A stretch of 64,000 nucleotides of DNA, taken from assembly GCA_963921425.1 (NCBI GenBank), contig OY992836.1, positions 565,501 to 629,500 on the forward strand, read 5' to 3'. The stretch is from Dryas octopetala (lineage: Eukaryota; Streptophyta; Magnoliopsida; Rosales; Rosaceae). The notes under the pieces are model-generated. The model was not told where the DNA came from. It saw only the letters and a list, made by a program, of their open reading frames with translations, and ran no database searches. How positions within the stretch are numbered: position 1 is the stretch's first letter; the number at the start of each line of letters is the position of its first letter. A program made the position numbers and the translations under genes. Positions 23,526 through 34,385 of the stretch are shown here, piece by piece.

Positions 23526-24723
23526 ATGGGTGATCATCCCAAAGAAGGAGATCGTGGACTTGATGCCCTATGGGAGGCTGTGAACAAACAAACCACGGAG
23601 ACTACTCAGCTATCGACTCAATTTGAACAGATTCGACAGTTGTTAGTGGGTTTGAATCTTCAGGGTAACCCTAACCCTAACCCTAACGGACAGGGCAATC
23701 TCAGACAACAACCAGTTGACGGAAGACAAGCCATGGGATTTGCCTGTGGTAACAACCAGCGACAACAACCTAAGAGTGACGATGAATGCGATGAAGAAGA
23801 AGAAGTCCCGAATATTTGCAATAACGAACGGCCGCGAGACAACCACAACCAGAACTTTGATGACTACAGGTTAAAAGCTGATATTCCCTACTTCAATAGG
23901 CATATGCAGGTAGAGGATTTCCTTGATTGGCTTACAGAAGTGCAAAGGTTCTTTGAAATCATGGAGGTTTCCGACGGAAAGATGGTGATGATGGCTGCTT
24001 TTCGTTTGAAAGACAGCGCGGCTGTTTGGTGGGATCAGTTACAGAAAAGTAGAAACAGACAAGGGAAAAATCCTGTCGGAACTTGGCGGAGAATGAAACA
24101 ATTGATGATGGATAGATTCCTACCCAGGACTATGAGCACTGTACTCAAGGTGTGAGATCTGTTGCGGATTATACGGATGAATTTTTGCGACTAGCAGAAC
24201 GCAACAATCTGGCGGAGTTGGAACATCAAACTGTGGCAAGATATATGAGTGGTCTGAAGCCATCGATCCAAGAAAAATTGGATTGCAAACTCTCTAGAGC
24301 GTTCATGAGGCTCACAATATGGCTTTGAAAGCCGAACTCATGGAAAGGGAGAGACGACCTGGATTTGGGAATAACACCTATCGAAGGAACATACCAGAGG
24401 TGTCAACCTCTAGTACTACTGATAAAGGAAAGGGGATTCTACCTAGCCCTGCGATCCCTCCAAAGGTTCAGGGCCAACCTTTCAAACCCACCGAGAGCGG
24501 TAGCAGATTCCCAGATAGAAATCAGACTCGGGCTCAAAACCAAAGGTCGAATCTGTATGCCAAACCAACAACGGACATTTTTTATAGATGCAATAAACCA
24601 GGTCATCGATCAAATGTGTGTCCAGAAAGACGAACTGCAAACCTTGCGGAAACCGATGGGTTTGAGGATGACACTGAAGAAACCCAACTTGAAGATGAAT
24701 ATGAAGGGGTTGAGTTTGCTTAA
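23526..24723 (+). pseudogene. Chromovirus gag (fossil)
   Basis: A methionine at 23526 follows the primer site. The N-terminal part is Gln/Asn-rich with an NPNPNPNG run (about 23667-23690). The retrotransposon gag domain follows with WWDQLQKSR at about 24030-24056 and FLP at the edge of the first open stretch. A CX2CX4HX4C zinc knuckle (YRCNKPGHRSNVC) is at about 24582-24620, followed by an acidic tail. Broken in the middle. Confidence 0.85.
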
Positions 24724-25520
24724 GAGGATGGCGGAGAACATGTTAATTTTGTCTTACAACGAATTCTCCTTTCACCCAAGCAGGAGGGGCAACGTCATAA
24801 CATATTCCGCTTACTTTGTTCCATTAGAAACAAAGTTTGCAACCTGATTGTGGATGGCGGCAGCTGTGAAAACTTTGTCGCTAAAAGGCTGGTGGATTAT
24901 TTGAAGTTACCAACAGAGAAGCATGCAGCCCCATATTCCCTAGGGTGGGTCAAGAAAGGCCCTTCAGTGCAAGTAACCGAAGTTTGTCGAGTTCCTTTCT
25001 CCATCGGTAAGCACTATAAAGAAGAAATTATGTGTGATGTCATTGATATGGATGTGTGTCATATTCTCTTGGGTCGACCATGGCAGTTTGACGTTGATGT
25101 CACCCATAGAGGTCGAGATAATGTCTACTTGTTTGCTTGGGGTTCTCACAAGATTGCACTGGCACCAATAAGTCAGACAGGGAAGACTGAACGACCAAGA
25201 ATGGAGAGTTCAAATTTTCTGGCTATTTCTAGTAGTGAACATGAACTTGTGAAAGCTGCAGAGGAGGCCCATGCAATTTATCCGTTAGTAGTTAAAGGTT
25301 TGCTGACAGCCGAGACAAAAGGGGCGACGATTCCCATTGAAGTGCACAAAATTTTGGGTGATTTTCAAGAGTTGATTTATGATGACCTGCCAGATCAACT
25401 TCCTCCTATGAGGGATATACAACACCACATTGACTTGGTGCCAAGAGCTAGTTTACCCAACCTTCCTCATTATAGGATGAGCCCGAAAGAGAACGAGATA
25501 TTGAAGGAAAAGATTGAATA
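24724..25520 (+). pseudogene. Chromovirus protease and linker (fossil)
   Basis: A retropepsin-like segment: [14 protein letters not shown] at 24850-24891 fits the active-site loop (D-x-G/S type), and [12 protein letters not shown] at about 25057-25092 is the conserved flap-end motif of plant Ty3/gypsy proteases. The linker to the RT ([20 protein letters not shown] at about 25384-25443) is typical of chromoviruses. Confidence 0.85.
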
Positions 25521-25524
25521 GCTG

Positions 25525-26250
25525 TTGAAAAAAGGGTTTATTCGTGAGAGTATGAGCCCGTGTGCAGTGCCTGTTTTGTTAGTTCCAAATAAGGATGGTA
25601 GTTGGCGCATGTGTGTTGATAGTAGGGCGATCAACAAGATCACTATCAAATATCGATTCCCTACACCGCGCTTGGATGACATGTTGGATGTGCTAGATGA
25701 ATCAAAGTTGTTCTCTAAGATTGATCTTCGCAGTGGCTACCACCAAATTCGGATCAAACCAGGGGATGAGTGGAAGACAGCTTTCAAAAACAAGGATGGA
25801 TTGTACGAGTGGCTGGTGATGCCATTCGGCTTGTCTAATGCTCCGAGTACTTTTATGCGCCTCATGAACCAGGTTCTATGCCCTTTTATTGGTTCATTTG
25901 TTGTAGTTTATTTTGATGATATCCTTATCTACAGCAAGACCAAGGAGGAGCACTTAGCTCACTTGCGACAGGTTCTAATGGTGCTAAAGGACAACCAGCT
26001 TTTTGTCAACTTGAAGAAGTGCTCCTTCCTCACCAGCAAGCTATTGTTTCTGGGCTTTGTAATTAGTGCGGAAGGAATTCATGTGGATGAGGAGAAGATT
26101 CGAGCTATCAGGGAGTGGCCCACTCCAAAAACAGTGGGTGAGGTAAGAAGTTTCCATGGGTTAGCTACATTTTATCGGAGGTTTGTGCGAAATTTTAGTG
26201 TTATTCGAGGAGAAACTTTGTACTACCCCAGTGTTGGCACTTCCCAGTTT
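25525..26250 (+). pseudogene. Chromovirus reverse transcriptase (fossil)
   Basis: All core motifs can be read in one stretch: [20 protein letters not shown] (about 25594-25653), [16 protein letters not shown] (25708-25755), [17 protein letters not shown] (about 25819-25870) and the catalytic YFDDILIYS (25909-25935), then the thumb with LGFVISAEG. This is the best-preserved coding part of the element, but the neighbouring parts are broken. Confidence 0.9.
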
Positions 26251-26640
26251 TGAGAAGATATTCGAGGTCGAATGTGATGCTAGTGGAGTAGGAGTCGGTG
26301 CCGTGTTGTCACAAGAAAAGAGGCCAGTAGCATTTTTCAGTGAGAAACTCAGTGAAGCTCGCCATAAATAGAGTACTTATGACCAGGATTTTTATGCCGT
26401 TGTGAGAGCTTTGAAGCAGTGGGAGCATTACTTGATACAACGGGAGTTTGTGTTGTATACTGATCACCAAGCCCTAAAATTTATTAATAGTCAGAAGCAG
26501 GTTAATAAAATGCATGTCTGATGGGCCACTTTTCTACAAAAGTTCCCTTTTGTGATTAAACACAAGTCTGGAGCCTTGAACCGAGTGGCAGATGCATTGA
26601 GTAGGCGAGCCACTTTGCTTATTACTCTTTCCCAAGAAAT
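26230..26640 (+). pseudogene. Chromovirus RNase H (fossil)
   Basis: [18 protein letters not shown] at about 26262-26315 holds the first catalytic Asp of the RNase H fold; YTDHQALKF-type sequence is at about 26456-26482 and [10 protein letters not shown] near 26577-26608 closes the domain. Broken in the middle. Confidence 0.85.
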
Positions 26641-27690
26641 AGTTGGGTTTCAGTTTCTGAGAGACTTGTATATTACAGACGATGATTTCAAAGACCTGTG
26701 GACCAAGTGTGTTCAAAACCAACTCGTCATGGATTTCCATGTTAGTGATGGGTATTTGTTTAAGGGCAACAAGTTGTGCATCCCTAGCTCTTCTTTGAGG
26801 GAGAAATTGATCTGAGACCTACATGGTGGAGGATTAAGTGTGCATTTGGGCCGAGACAAGACTATTGTTAGCTTGGAGGAGAGTTACTTTTGGCCACAAT
26901 TGAAGAGGGATGTGGGAAATATTGTGAGAAAATGTTACACCTGCCAGGTTGCCAAGGGTCAGTCACAAAACACTGGACTTTATATGCCTTTGCCTGTTCC
27001 TAACAATATTTGGCAGGACCTCTTTATGGACTTTGTGCTGGGTCTTCCACGAACCCAAAGGGGAGTGGATTCTGTTTTTGTTGTTGTTGACAAGTTCTCA
27101 AAGATGGCGCACTTTATTCCATGCCGGAAGACATCTGCATCCAACATAGCCAAATTATTCTTTCGGGAGGTTGTCAAATTGCATGGAGTGCCTCAGTCTA
27201 TTACCTTTGATCGTGACACCAAGTTCCTCAGCCATTTCTGGATCACTTTGTGGAGGATGTTTGGGACAGCCTTGAATCGTAGTAGCACGGCCCATCCCCA
27301 AACTGATGGACAAACAGAGGTGACGAACAGATCCTTGGGCAATATGATTTGCAGCATTTGTGGAGACAAACCAAAATAGTGGGACTTCGCTTTGCCCCAG
27401 GCAGAATTTTCATACAACAGTGCTGCCCATAGTGCAACTGGACAGTCGCCATTCTCTCTGGTTTACACTGCGACTCCTAAGCATGTGGTTGATCTAGTGA
27501 AACTTCCCAAGGGACATGGGGTAAGTGTGGCAGCTGAAAATATGGCAGAAGAGGTTCAAACTATGCAGGCTGAGGTCCATAAAAAGTTAGAGGCCACAAA
27601 TGCCAAGTACAAGGCTGCTGCAGACAAACATAGGCGAGTGAAGGTGTTCAAAGAAGGTGATTCAGTGATGATAGTAGATTAGTCTCCTTA
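26640..27690 (+). pseudogene. Chromovirus integrase, cut short (fossil)
   Basis: Zinc-binding part: HLGRDKTI (about 26843-26866) and CYTCQVAKG (26934-26960). Catalytic core: [13 protein letters not shown] at about 27027-27065 with the first Asp, ITFDRDTKF near 27201-27226, and [17 protein letters not shown] near 27291-27340. Tail: [16 protein letters not shown] at about 27407-27454, then [15 protein letters not shown] up to 27678. The chromodomain that usually follows is absent. Broken. Confidence 0.87.
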
Positions 27691-29034
27691 GATCTTAAGG
27701 ATTATCAACTTGCTTGATTTGAGTTTAAAACTAGAAATTTGTTTAGTGTGCAGGGCATCTGAAATCTTGGGATAGCTCTTAAAACTGGAAATTTCATGTA
27801 TGCATCTTTTAATATTTTTTTTTTTTCCATTTGTTGTTATTATGTCAAAGAAGTTGCTTAATTCATACTTGTATATTTATCCTGATTGACCTTGTTGACA
27901 TATAGTCAGTGTCATCAGAATGCACGTTTTTCTTTTTCCTTCCTAGTATTGAGTTTGCAATTGTTTGGTTTTTTTATGTGCAGTGTAGCACTTGGATGAC
28001 AATCATTGTCCCTACTAGCATGATCGCATACCTCTATCTTTACTCTCATGGAAAATAATCATTGGCAGCATCACAACCAGGGTATTATCAATCCTGTCTC
28101 TTAATTTTCTCCTAGCTTTGGTTTCCTTGAATTTTGATTGCATGCTTAAGACAATAGTTTCCATTGGTTTATTGATCACCTTCCTCTAATATTATGATGT
28201 GTAGAAGATATTGATCTCTCTTATTTTTTGATTTAACCTTTTTGTTTGCTATTATAACCTATATGACGTAGTCTTTATTTACTGCAACTAAATTGAGGTT
28301 AGTGTAAATTAAAGTTTATCTCTAAAAAGTCACAACCCTCCCCAATTCTATCCGATCACTTGTACAGTTTACATGAGAGAGAGCCAATTGTACGTGTGGA
28401 GCATGTGGTAGATATAGAATACTTATATGAATTTAAATGAAATGGACTCTCTTTAAGTGGGAAAAAGTTGTGCACATGAAGTGTGTGGCAGAGGTGTTGA
28501 TAACAGTCATGATGATTGAAAGGAGTGGACACTTTTTAAGTGGAACAACTACTTCAGTTTAAGTTAATTTATTAAAAAAAAAATCTCAAGAAGGAAAAGA
28601 AAAAGAAGTTTGTTTCCTCCACACTTGTTCTTCTGTAAACTACTTTCAGTCTTTGATATGAATTATTTTCCACTGCTCTATAATCATAGGATTCCTCACT
28701 ACTTATATTGGTGTATCCTTTAGTCTTTGGTTTTACATCAAAAGGTGTATTTTGTGCTGCATGCTATTAGGTCATCTTTGATTTTGCGCTTGAAGTACAT
28801 TTGTAATGGGATATTGCTCTGAACAATTTGTTAGTTTGAACAATTTGTCTGCTAATTCTTTTATGGTGTCTATTATGTTATTTTTTATTGTCTCAAAATA
28901 TATTCTATCTGTATTTTTTAAGAGTTGGAAGTTTTATTGACAAGAAGGCCATACAGCTTTTGCAACAAAGGAAGAAGCAGACAAAGAGGTTTGAATCACT
29001 GGAATTTTTGATTTCAGTTTTGTCCTATTATGTA
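27691..29034. other. Unassigned AT-rich sequence, probably intergenic or intron
   Basis: No element ends, no long reading frame and no protein I recognise. A 14-base T run is near 27813-27826, and a direct-repeat-like AAACTAGAAATTTG / AAACTGGAAATTTC pair lies at about 27729 and 27782. The first exon of the NAT gene would be expected here if the gene copy was once whole, but I could not find it. Confidence 0.4.
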
Positions 29035-29165
29035 TGACAGGACCGCCCCGAATTTCCACCATGAAACTCGGAGAGGTCTTGTGGGATTCAAAATCAAGGA
29101 AAATCCTACAGAAAATTCGGCAGAACCTCTCTTGAAATTGGACTAACTAAAAAATTTATAAATGT
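29035..29165 (-). mobile_element. Isolated end fragment of a type-B long LTR
   Basis: Starts TGACAGGACCGCCCC and follows the conserved end block of the type-B LTRs (compare 10786-10915 and 11868-11997) for about 130 bases, with more drift than the full copies. The rest of the LTR is missing; after about 29165 the sequence is unrelated. It is thus a truncated relic just upstream of the first NAT exon block. Confidence 0.78.
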
Positions 29166-29487
29166 TCAAGACAAAAACCAAGTGAAACGAGTTAAAATGA
29201 ACTTTTGGTGATTTTTCTAAAATGGTAGAAAATCTGAACTAATCAGTATGTATTTTGGTAAATGCTGAAACTTTTGACTTGGTACATTGGGTTCTAAAGC
29301 TCCGATTCACTTGTCAATTTTTATGTGAATACTTGAGTAGGTATAGTTTCACCACGTGAAATTTTGAGACAAAGGACTTACATAAAAATTGGAGTGGTTT
29401 TTAGTTGTTAGCCTGTTAGGTATTGATGAGTATTAATTATATTAACAACAATATATCCTTTGCTAAAATTTGTTTGATTGTATGCAG

Positions 29488-29600
29488 CTGAAGCCATACT
29501 TTTGGGATTTCAGCATTTCTTGGTGATGCTTGGGACCATTGTCATCATTCCCACCATACTAGTCCCTTTTATGGGTGGTGGCAATATGTGGAAGACCTGC
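29488..29600 (+). pseudogene. NAT exon block 1 (first membrane segment)
   Basis: Preceded by TATGCAG and followed by GTAAAA. Starting in the second base of a codon it reads EAILLGFQHFLVMLGT, then IVIIPTILVPFMGGGN. This is the first transmembrane segment of NAT proteins with the conserved Gln-His pair, and the PEAI...GGGN frame is typical. After GGGN the last five codons (MWKTC) do not fit the family's (E/V)EKA run, so either two bases were gained after the AAT codon or this edge has drifted. Confidence 0.85.
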
Positions 29601-29651
29601 GTAAAAATCTTACATGATGTTTTCCATTTTCATTCATTTGTGCAGAATCTT

Positions 29652-29911
29652 TGTTGAGGAAAGTAAAGTCAACTAGACAACTGGAACAACTAGACAACAG
29701 GAGCAAATTTAGAGATCTCCTTGAATTACTGATGTACAATAGCCATTTATATTTCATTTCCTTTACTGCATATATTGCGTTAATTTAGGCATTATATTAA
29801 ATTAGGCAGCTAGTCTAGGCTAATACTTAGGGTCATGTTTCTTGTCTATTTTGTATAAAGGTCTGCTGTACATCAATAGCAATTGTCAATTCACAATAAT
29901 AAAGCTTTACA
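29652..29911 (+). repeat. Copia 5' LTR, followed by primer site
   Basis: TGTTGAGG ... CTTTACA, 260 bp. The primer site TGGTATCAAAGC starts directly after it at 29912 (one base off the usual initiator-Met complement). AATAATAAAG near the end may act as a polyadenylation signal. Confidence 0.92.
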
Positions 29912-30126
29912 TGGTATCAAAGCAATATCGCTCCTGATAACAAAAACCCCAGTAAGCTCATCACAGCCACTTTCTCCATCCTCCTGTCAGTAACCATGAC
30001 ACAAGGAGATAACTCATTCACACATCAGACCAATCCAAATCCTCAGCCAAGCTTGAGAACAAAAATGAAAATCCAAACGATCCGCTATACCTCCACCACT
30101 CAGACCAACCCGGTGCCGTTCTTGTT

Positions 30127-30981
30127 ATGCAGTTGCTGAACAACGACAATTACGGCACATGGAGTAGAGCCATGATCATGGCGCTTAGCACCAAAAACAA
30201 AGGTCTCATCAATGGCACAATTAAGCAGCCACCGCAGACTTCAATCATCGAACTACAACAATGGACCCGTTGTAACAATGTTGTGAAATCTTGGCTTCTT
30301 AACTCAATTTCACAAGACATCCGTGCTAGTGTCATATACAATGAGCTTGCCTCTGATATCTGGACTGAACTCAAGGAACGCTTCTCACATGTCAATAGCG
30401 TTCACCTATTCCATATTGAACAAGCCATTCATGATTGCATCCAAGATGACATGACGATCAGCGCCTACTATACAAAGCTCAAGGGATTATGGGATGAGCG
30501 AGACTCCCTGTGTTCTGTCCCAAGCTGCACCTGTGGCACCGTGAAAGAAGTACTGCAATTTAAACAAAATCAGAAGACCATGAAGTTTCTCATGGGTCTT
30601 AATGAAACATATGCCGCAGTACGTGGACAAATTCTACTCATGGATCCACTTTCAACTGTCAACCGGGCATATTCACTCATTCTCCAAGATGAGAAACAGC
30701 GATCAATTTTTACAGGAAAAAATAATATACACGAAGCCACTGCCTTTGCTGTCAGGGACAATTCTCGTGGGTCTGGAAGGAATTTTGCATTGAAAAATCC
30801 TCATCTCAAGTGTGATCGTTGTGACAAGATTGGGCATACCTCCGAGACTTGGTGTTCTCATCTAAAGTGTGATTTTTGTGGCTGGAAAGGGCACACAATT
30901 GATGTTTGCAGAAAATTACAGAAGGTCAACACCTTGGGGACAAAATTGGGACCAAAGCCAATCATGCCGATGCTAACATAG
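30127..30981 (+). pseudogene. Copia gag region (fossil)
   Basis: An uninterrupted stretch of 284 codons resembles plant copia gag: NDNYGTWSRAMIMALSTKNK near the start, the WLLNSIS motif, then two cysteine-rich knuckles, CDRCDKIGHTSETWC (CX2CX4HX5C) and CDFCGWKGHTIDVC (CX2CX4HX4C) at about 30810-30910. The real start may lie upstream, since the PBS is 200 bp before it. This part is open; the element as a whole is broken by the nested LARD and by lesions in pol. Confidence 0.88.
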
Positions 30982-31080
30982 CAGTAGCACCACCTCTTTC
31001 ATCTCTCACACTCACACCAGAGCAGTATCACAACCCAATACCTAGTCGAATCCTTTGGCTAACCATGTTGGTACCTCTTC

Positions 31081-34000
31081 TGTAACAACCCGACCCAAAT
31101 TTCATTATGAATTTAAAATTTTATTGGTTGTGGACCTAAGAAGCAAGAAGAAAAGTTAAGTTGTGGGACCCAAGAATTTTTTTTTAGTAAATTAATTGGG
31201 AGACAATAATAAGTTTTGGAGTTATAGAGACCTAATTGTAATTAAAATGATTTTTGGTGATTAAATTTAAGTCATGAAAGATTTATTGGGAAATATTTGG
31301 AAGCATTTAAATTAAGTTGAATAATTTTCGTGGACTCAAAGTTTGAAGTTGAGGGGTAGGAAAATAGTACAAGGCAAGAGGAAGCCATAGGAATTTACGG
31401 AACATTTTTCAGACCTCAGATCCATTATTGGTGAATTAATTAAGGTGTGGACGGTTATGCCCTTAACAAAAAAAAAAGTTTGGGTTTCCAAAGGGGTTTA
31501 ATTGAAAAGTAATTTTAAAAATTTCAATCTTGGTATGGTTGGAAAGTGCTCGTACTCACGAACGTGTAGGCGAAAACGAATCGCGATTCGAGGTTACGTA
31601 GACAAAATTATGGGCATTTGAAGTTGGAGGGCATTATGGTAATTTCGTGGATCAGCCATTTTAAAAACCAGCTGACCCTTTTTTCTCTCCCGCATAGCAG
31701 CAGCCCCTCCCCATTTTCCAGAAAATTTTTCCCGTTTTGACCACCACCCTCTCAACTTTGACCGGCCATAACTTCTTCGTCCGATGTCCGATTGATGCAA
31801 TTTTGGTGGCTATGGCTTCGTATCGACTTCCTCTTTCTTTTGGTATATCACACGCACCCTATCTCACACTGTACTGAGCGAATCAAAGCTCGAAAGGTGA
31901 CGCCCCTAATGACGGTTTTTCGCCGATTTCCGACGACTCCGGCCACCATTCATGGAGTTCTTGGCATGGATCTTCTTCTCTGTTCATGGGCTTCAAGTTC
32001 CAGGTCACCATTCATGTTTTAATTCAGTATTTTGATAGTTGCCATTAAAGCCACCATAGGTGCCGCGAATCCGATTTGTGTTCAGGCCATTTTCAGCCTC
32101 CTTTTGAGGTCGACCCAGGTATAAAAGTTGTTCCTCTCGTCGTTATCTACATGTTTGTATATTTGTTTCACTCATATGAGAAGTTTGGGAAATGACCACT
32201 ATTCACCGGCGTCAGCCACTGCGGGACAACCGCGCGTGGCGGCGTCTGGAGTGGTTTCGAGCTGGTTTCGACCCTCTCCCACCTCCTAGGACTATTTTTA
32301 GATTCCTAATGACCTATTGGTTGATTTTAGGGTGGATTGAAAGCTGATGGAGAACTCGAATTGGAAATCGAACCTCGAACAGACGTCTTAGTGATATGAA
32401 ACTGACTCCCAAATAAGCACCGGCTAAGGTATAAACTGTAACTCTCTTTTACGTAATTGATTTATAAATTTGGATTAAGAGTGAGAAGTGAGTTGGATAA
32501 TTAAGGTTAATTGGAGTTTGAATTATAGTTATTGTTTGGTTTTTGGATTAATTAGGTGACCGAGTCGCGAAGGTTATGGAACGCAAGAAAGATATAATTC
32601 GTATCCGTCTAATTAGGGATATTTCTATTTTGTGAGTGGATCGACTGTAATTGAGTTAGACTGATGGTTGGTTGTTACTTGTGAATTAACGAGGTTTGAA
32701 AAGCTCGAATATATGATCGGTTGGTTACCAAACGTGGAATCAAATTTAAAGAGAGATTTAGGTAAATTCTCGATAAGGGTTTGACTCCTTGGTTTAATTT
32801 ATACCAGTAGCGTTAATTCTAAAGTGGGATTAATGTTCGGCATATTAAAGTAAGCGTATTTTGTATTAGGTTGATGGAGCTTCGTCTCTTGATTACCGTT
32901 AGTGGCGAACAAGTGTTGAATTGTGAGATGGAAACAATCTCGGAAAGGATTGTGCATAGTTTGGTTAATCTGTGAGTGGACTAACTTTTAATTTTTCTGA
33001 AATGTTTTATAAGTTGATGACTAAATTCTATTTCTTGGCTATAATGAGTTTGAATTTTAAGCTAAAAGATTTTGAGTTAGAATTTGGTTTTTTTAAAAAA
33101 TCTTATCTCCTAAGTTTAAATTGATATATATGGTTTTTGTATTCAAAGTTTCTTGAATTTATGAATTTAGATATTGTGAGTTGAACAAATGCATACTCAA
33201 AGTTTCATGGATTTATGAATTTGGTTTTGCTAAAGAAAGCTTAAAAGGATATGAAAGGACTGAGTTTTATTTTTTATATATTTACGATGGGGTTATGGAA
33301 AAATGGTTTTCAAACCACCTTTGCAGTACCCTCCAGGTTATCAGATTGGATAGGTCTTTGGGACCCATTGCGGCACACACATAGGCTTTGGGCCGTGTGT
33401 CGTGATGCTTGACCCTTTGGGGGTTGGCTCTGCGTGCACGTAAGACAGAATTTGTGGCTCTGCATGCGTACGACAGATTCTTGGCTCTGCACGTGTATGA
33501 CAGATTTTATGGGTAACTGACTGGTGTGTGTTTTCAGTTTGTAAGTATTTTAAGTGATGAGTTTTATGACAGCAGAGGTTTTAAGTGTGACGGTTTCAAT
33601 TGAGCAGATTTATTGATTTTCAGCATATTGAGAGTGTTTGAGATGAAAGTTTTCAGCTTAAACTATTTATTTATAAATTGACAGTACCGATTTTAGTTTG
33701 AGAACTTGTTATTTTCAAATATTGATTTTCAACTTCAGATTTTATTATTTTACGAGTTTTCTTATGCATTGGGCATTTCTGAGGATTCGAAATAGTTTTA
33801 TGTTCATGTGTTTCTCTCATACTTTAAGCATGATTCGTGGTTTACAAGGAGATTTTGAAATAGACTTGTGAAATGGTTTTAAAACTGGGGGATTTCAAAG
33901 AGTGATGTGAGGTCTTAGAGGAGATTTGATTTTAAAGGAATTTGAACAGATGAATAACTTAATGTCTTGTTTTTATATCTCGTCCACTCACTGAGAGTTA

Positions 34001-34370
34001 TCTCACATTTCCTTTATTTTGTTTATAACATTTTCCCCCAGGTGTTATAGATCGCTGAGGTTGGGACGTACCACGTCGAGGCAGGACTTTCAGTTCTTCG
34101 GCGTCATTTCCCTTAAGTTGTGGAGATAACTTTTATTTTGTAATGAAAGTTTAGTTTTGCTCTGATTATCATGTGCCTTGGTGAATAAGAACTTTTTGGT
34201 TGTGGTAGAGGTGGTTGCTGATTTAGAAGTGTTTTTAACAGATTTTGAAAATTCTGGGTTAGTCCATTTTCAGGGGAGGTTTTGCCGAATTTTCGGTAGG
34301 ATTTTCCTTGAGTTTGGACTCCCGCAGGACCTCTCTGGGTTTCAGGTGGAATTCGGGGGCGGTCCTATCA
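31081..34370 (+). repeat. LARD 5' LTR
   Basis: 3290 bp. Contains the shared core (about 31530-31650), a T/C-rich and GC-richer zone (31680-32300), a minisatellite at 33425-33506, the GGGGGATTTCAAAGAG block near 33885-33900 and the type-B end block (34240-34370). Confidence 0.93.
33425..33506 (+). repeat. LTR minisatellite, 30-bp unit, about three units
   Basis: Units start TGGCTCTGCGTGCACGTAAG and TGGCTCTGCATGCGTACG. The 3' LTR has the same array with one extra copy at 39291-39398. Confidence 0.85.
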
Positions 34371-34373
34371 ACT

Positions 34374-34385
34374 TGGTATCAGAGC
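34374..34385 (+). other. LARD primer binding site (initiator Met tRNA)
   Basis: TGGTATCAGAGC three bases after the LTR end; complement of the initiator methionine tRNA 3' end. It marks this LTR pair as a true retroelement and identifies the other type-B copies as LTRs. Confidence 0.92.

Larger units (their letters stand above)
23186..27690 (+). mobile_element. Chromovirus-type Ty3/gypsy element (CRM/Reina-like), broken, 3' end missing
   Basis: Order: 5' LTR end, initiator-Met primer site, gag with zinc knuckle, protease, RT, RNase H, integrase. The RT, integrase ([20 protein letters not shown]) and gag ([20 protein letters not shown]) resemble plant chromoviruses of the CRM or Reina groups. 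The similarity stops after the [15 protein letters not shown] part of the integrase tail near 27680; I find no chromodomain, no polypurine tract and no second LTR. The LTR start (23186) is a guess from a TG and may be wrong; no target-site duplication can be given. Several breaks; fossil. Confidence 0.82.

Noticed and set aside
23667-23690. CCCTAA repeats like a telomere tract
   Set aside because: Only three hexamers, inside the gag region where they encode an NP repeat; the plant telomere unit is CCCTAAA.
28921-28991. Exon-like open block with Lys/Gln-rich wording before GTTTGA
   Set aside because: Short, with a weak acceptor and no recognisable family; chance is as likely as coding.
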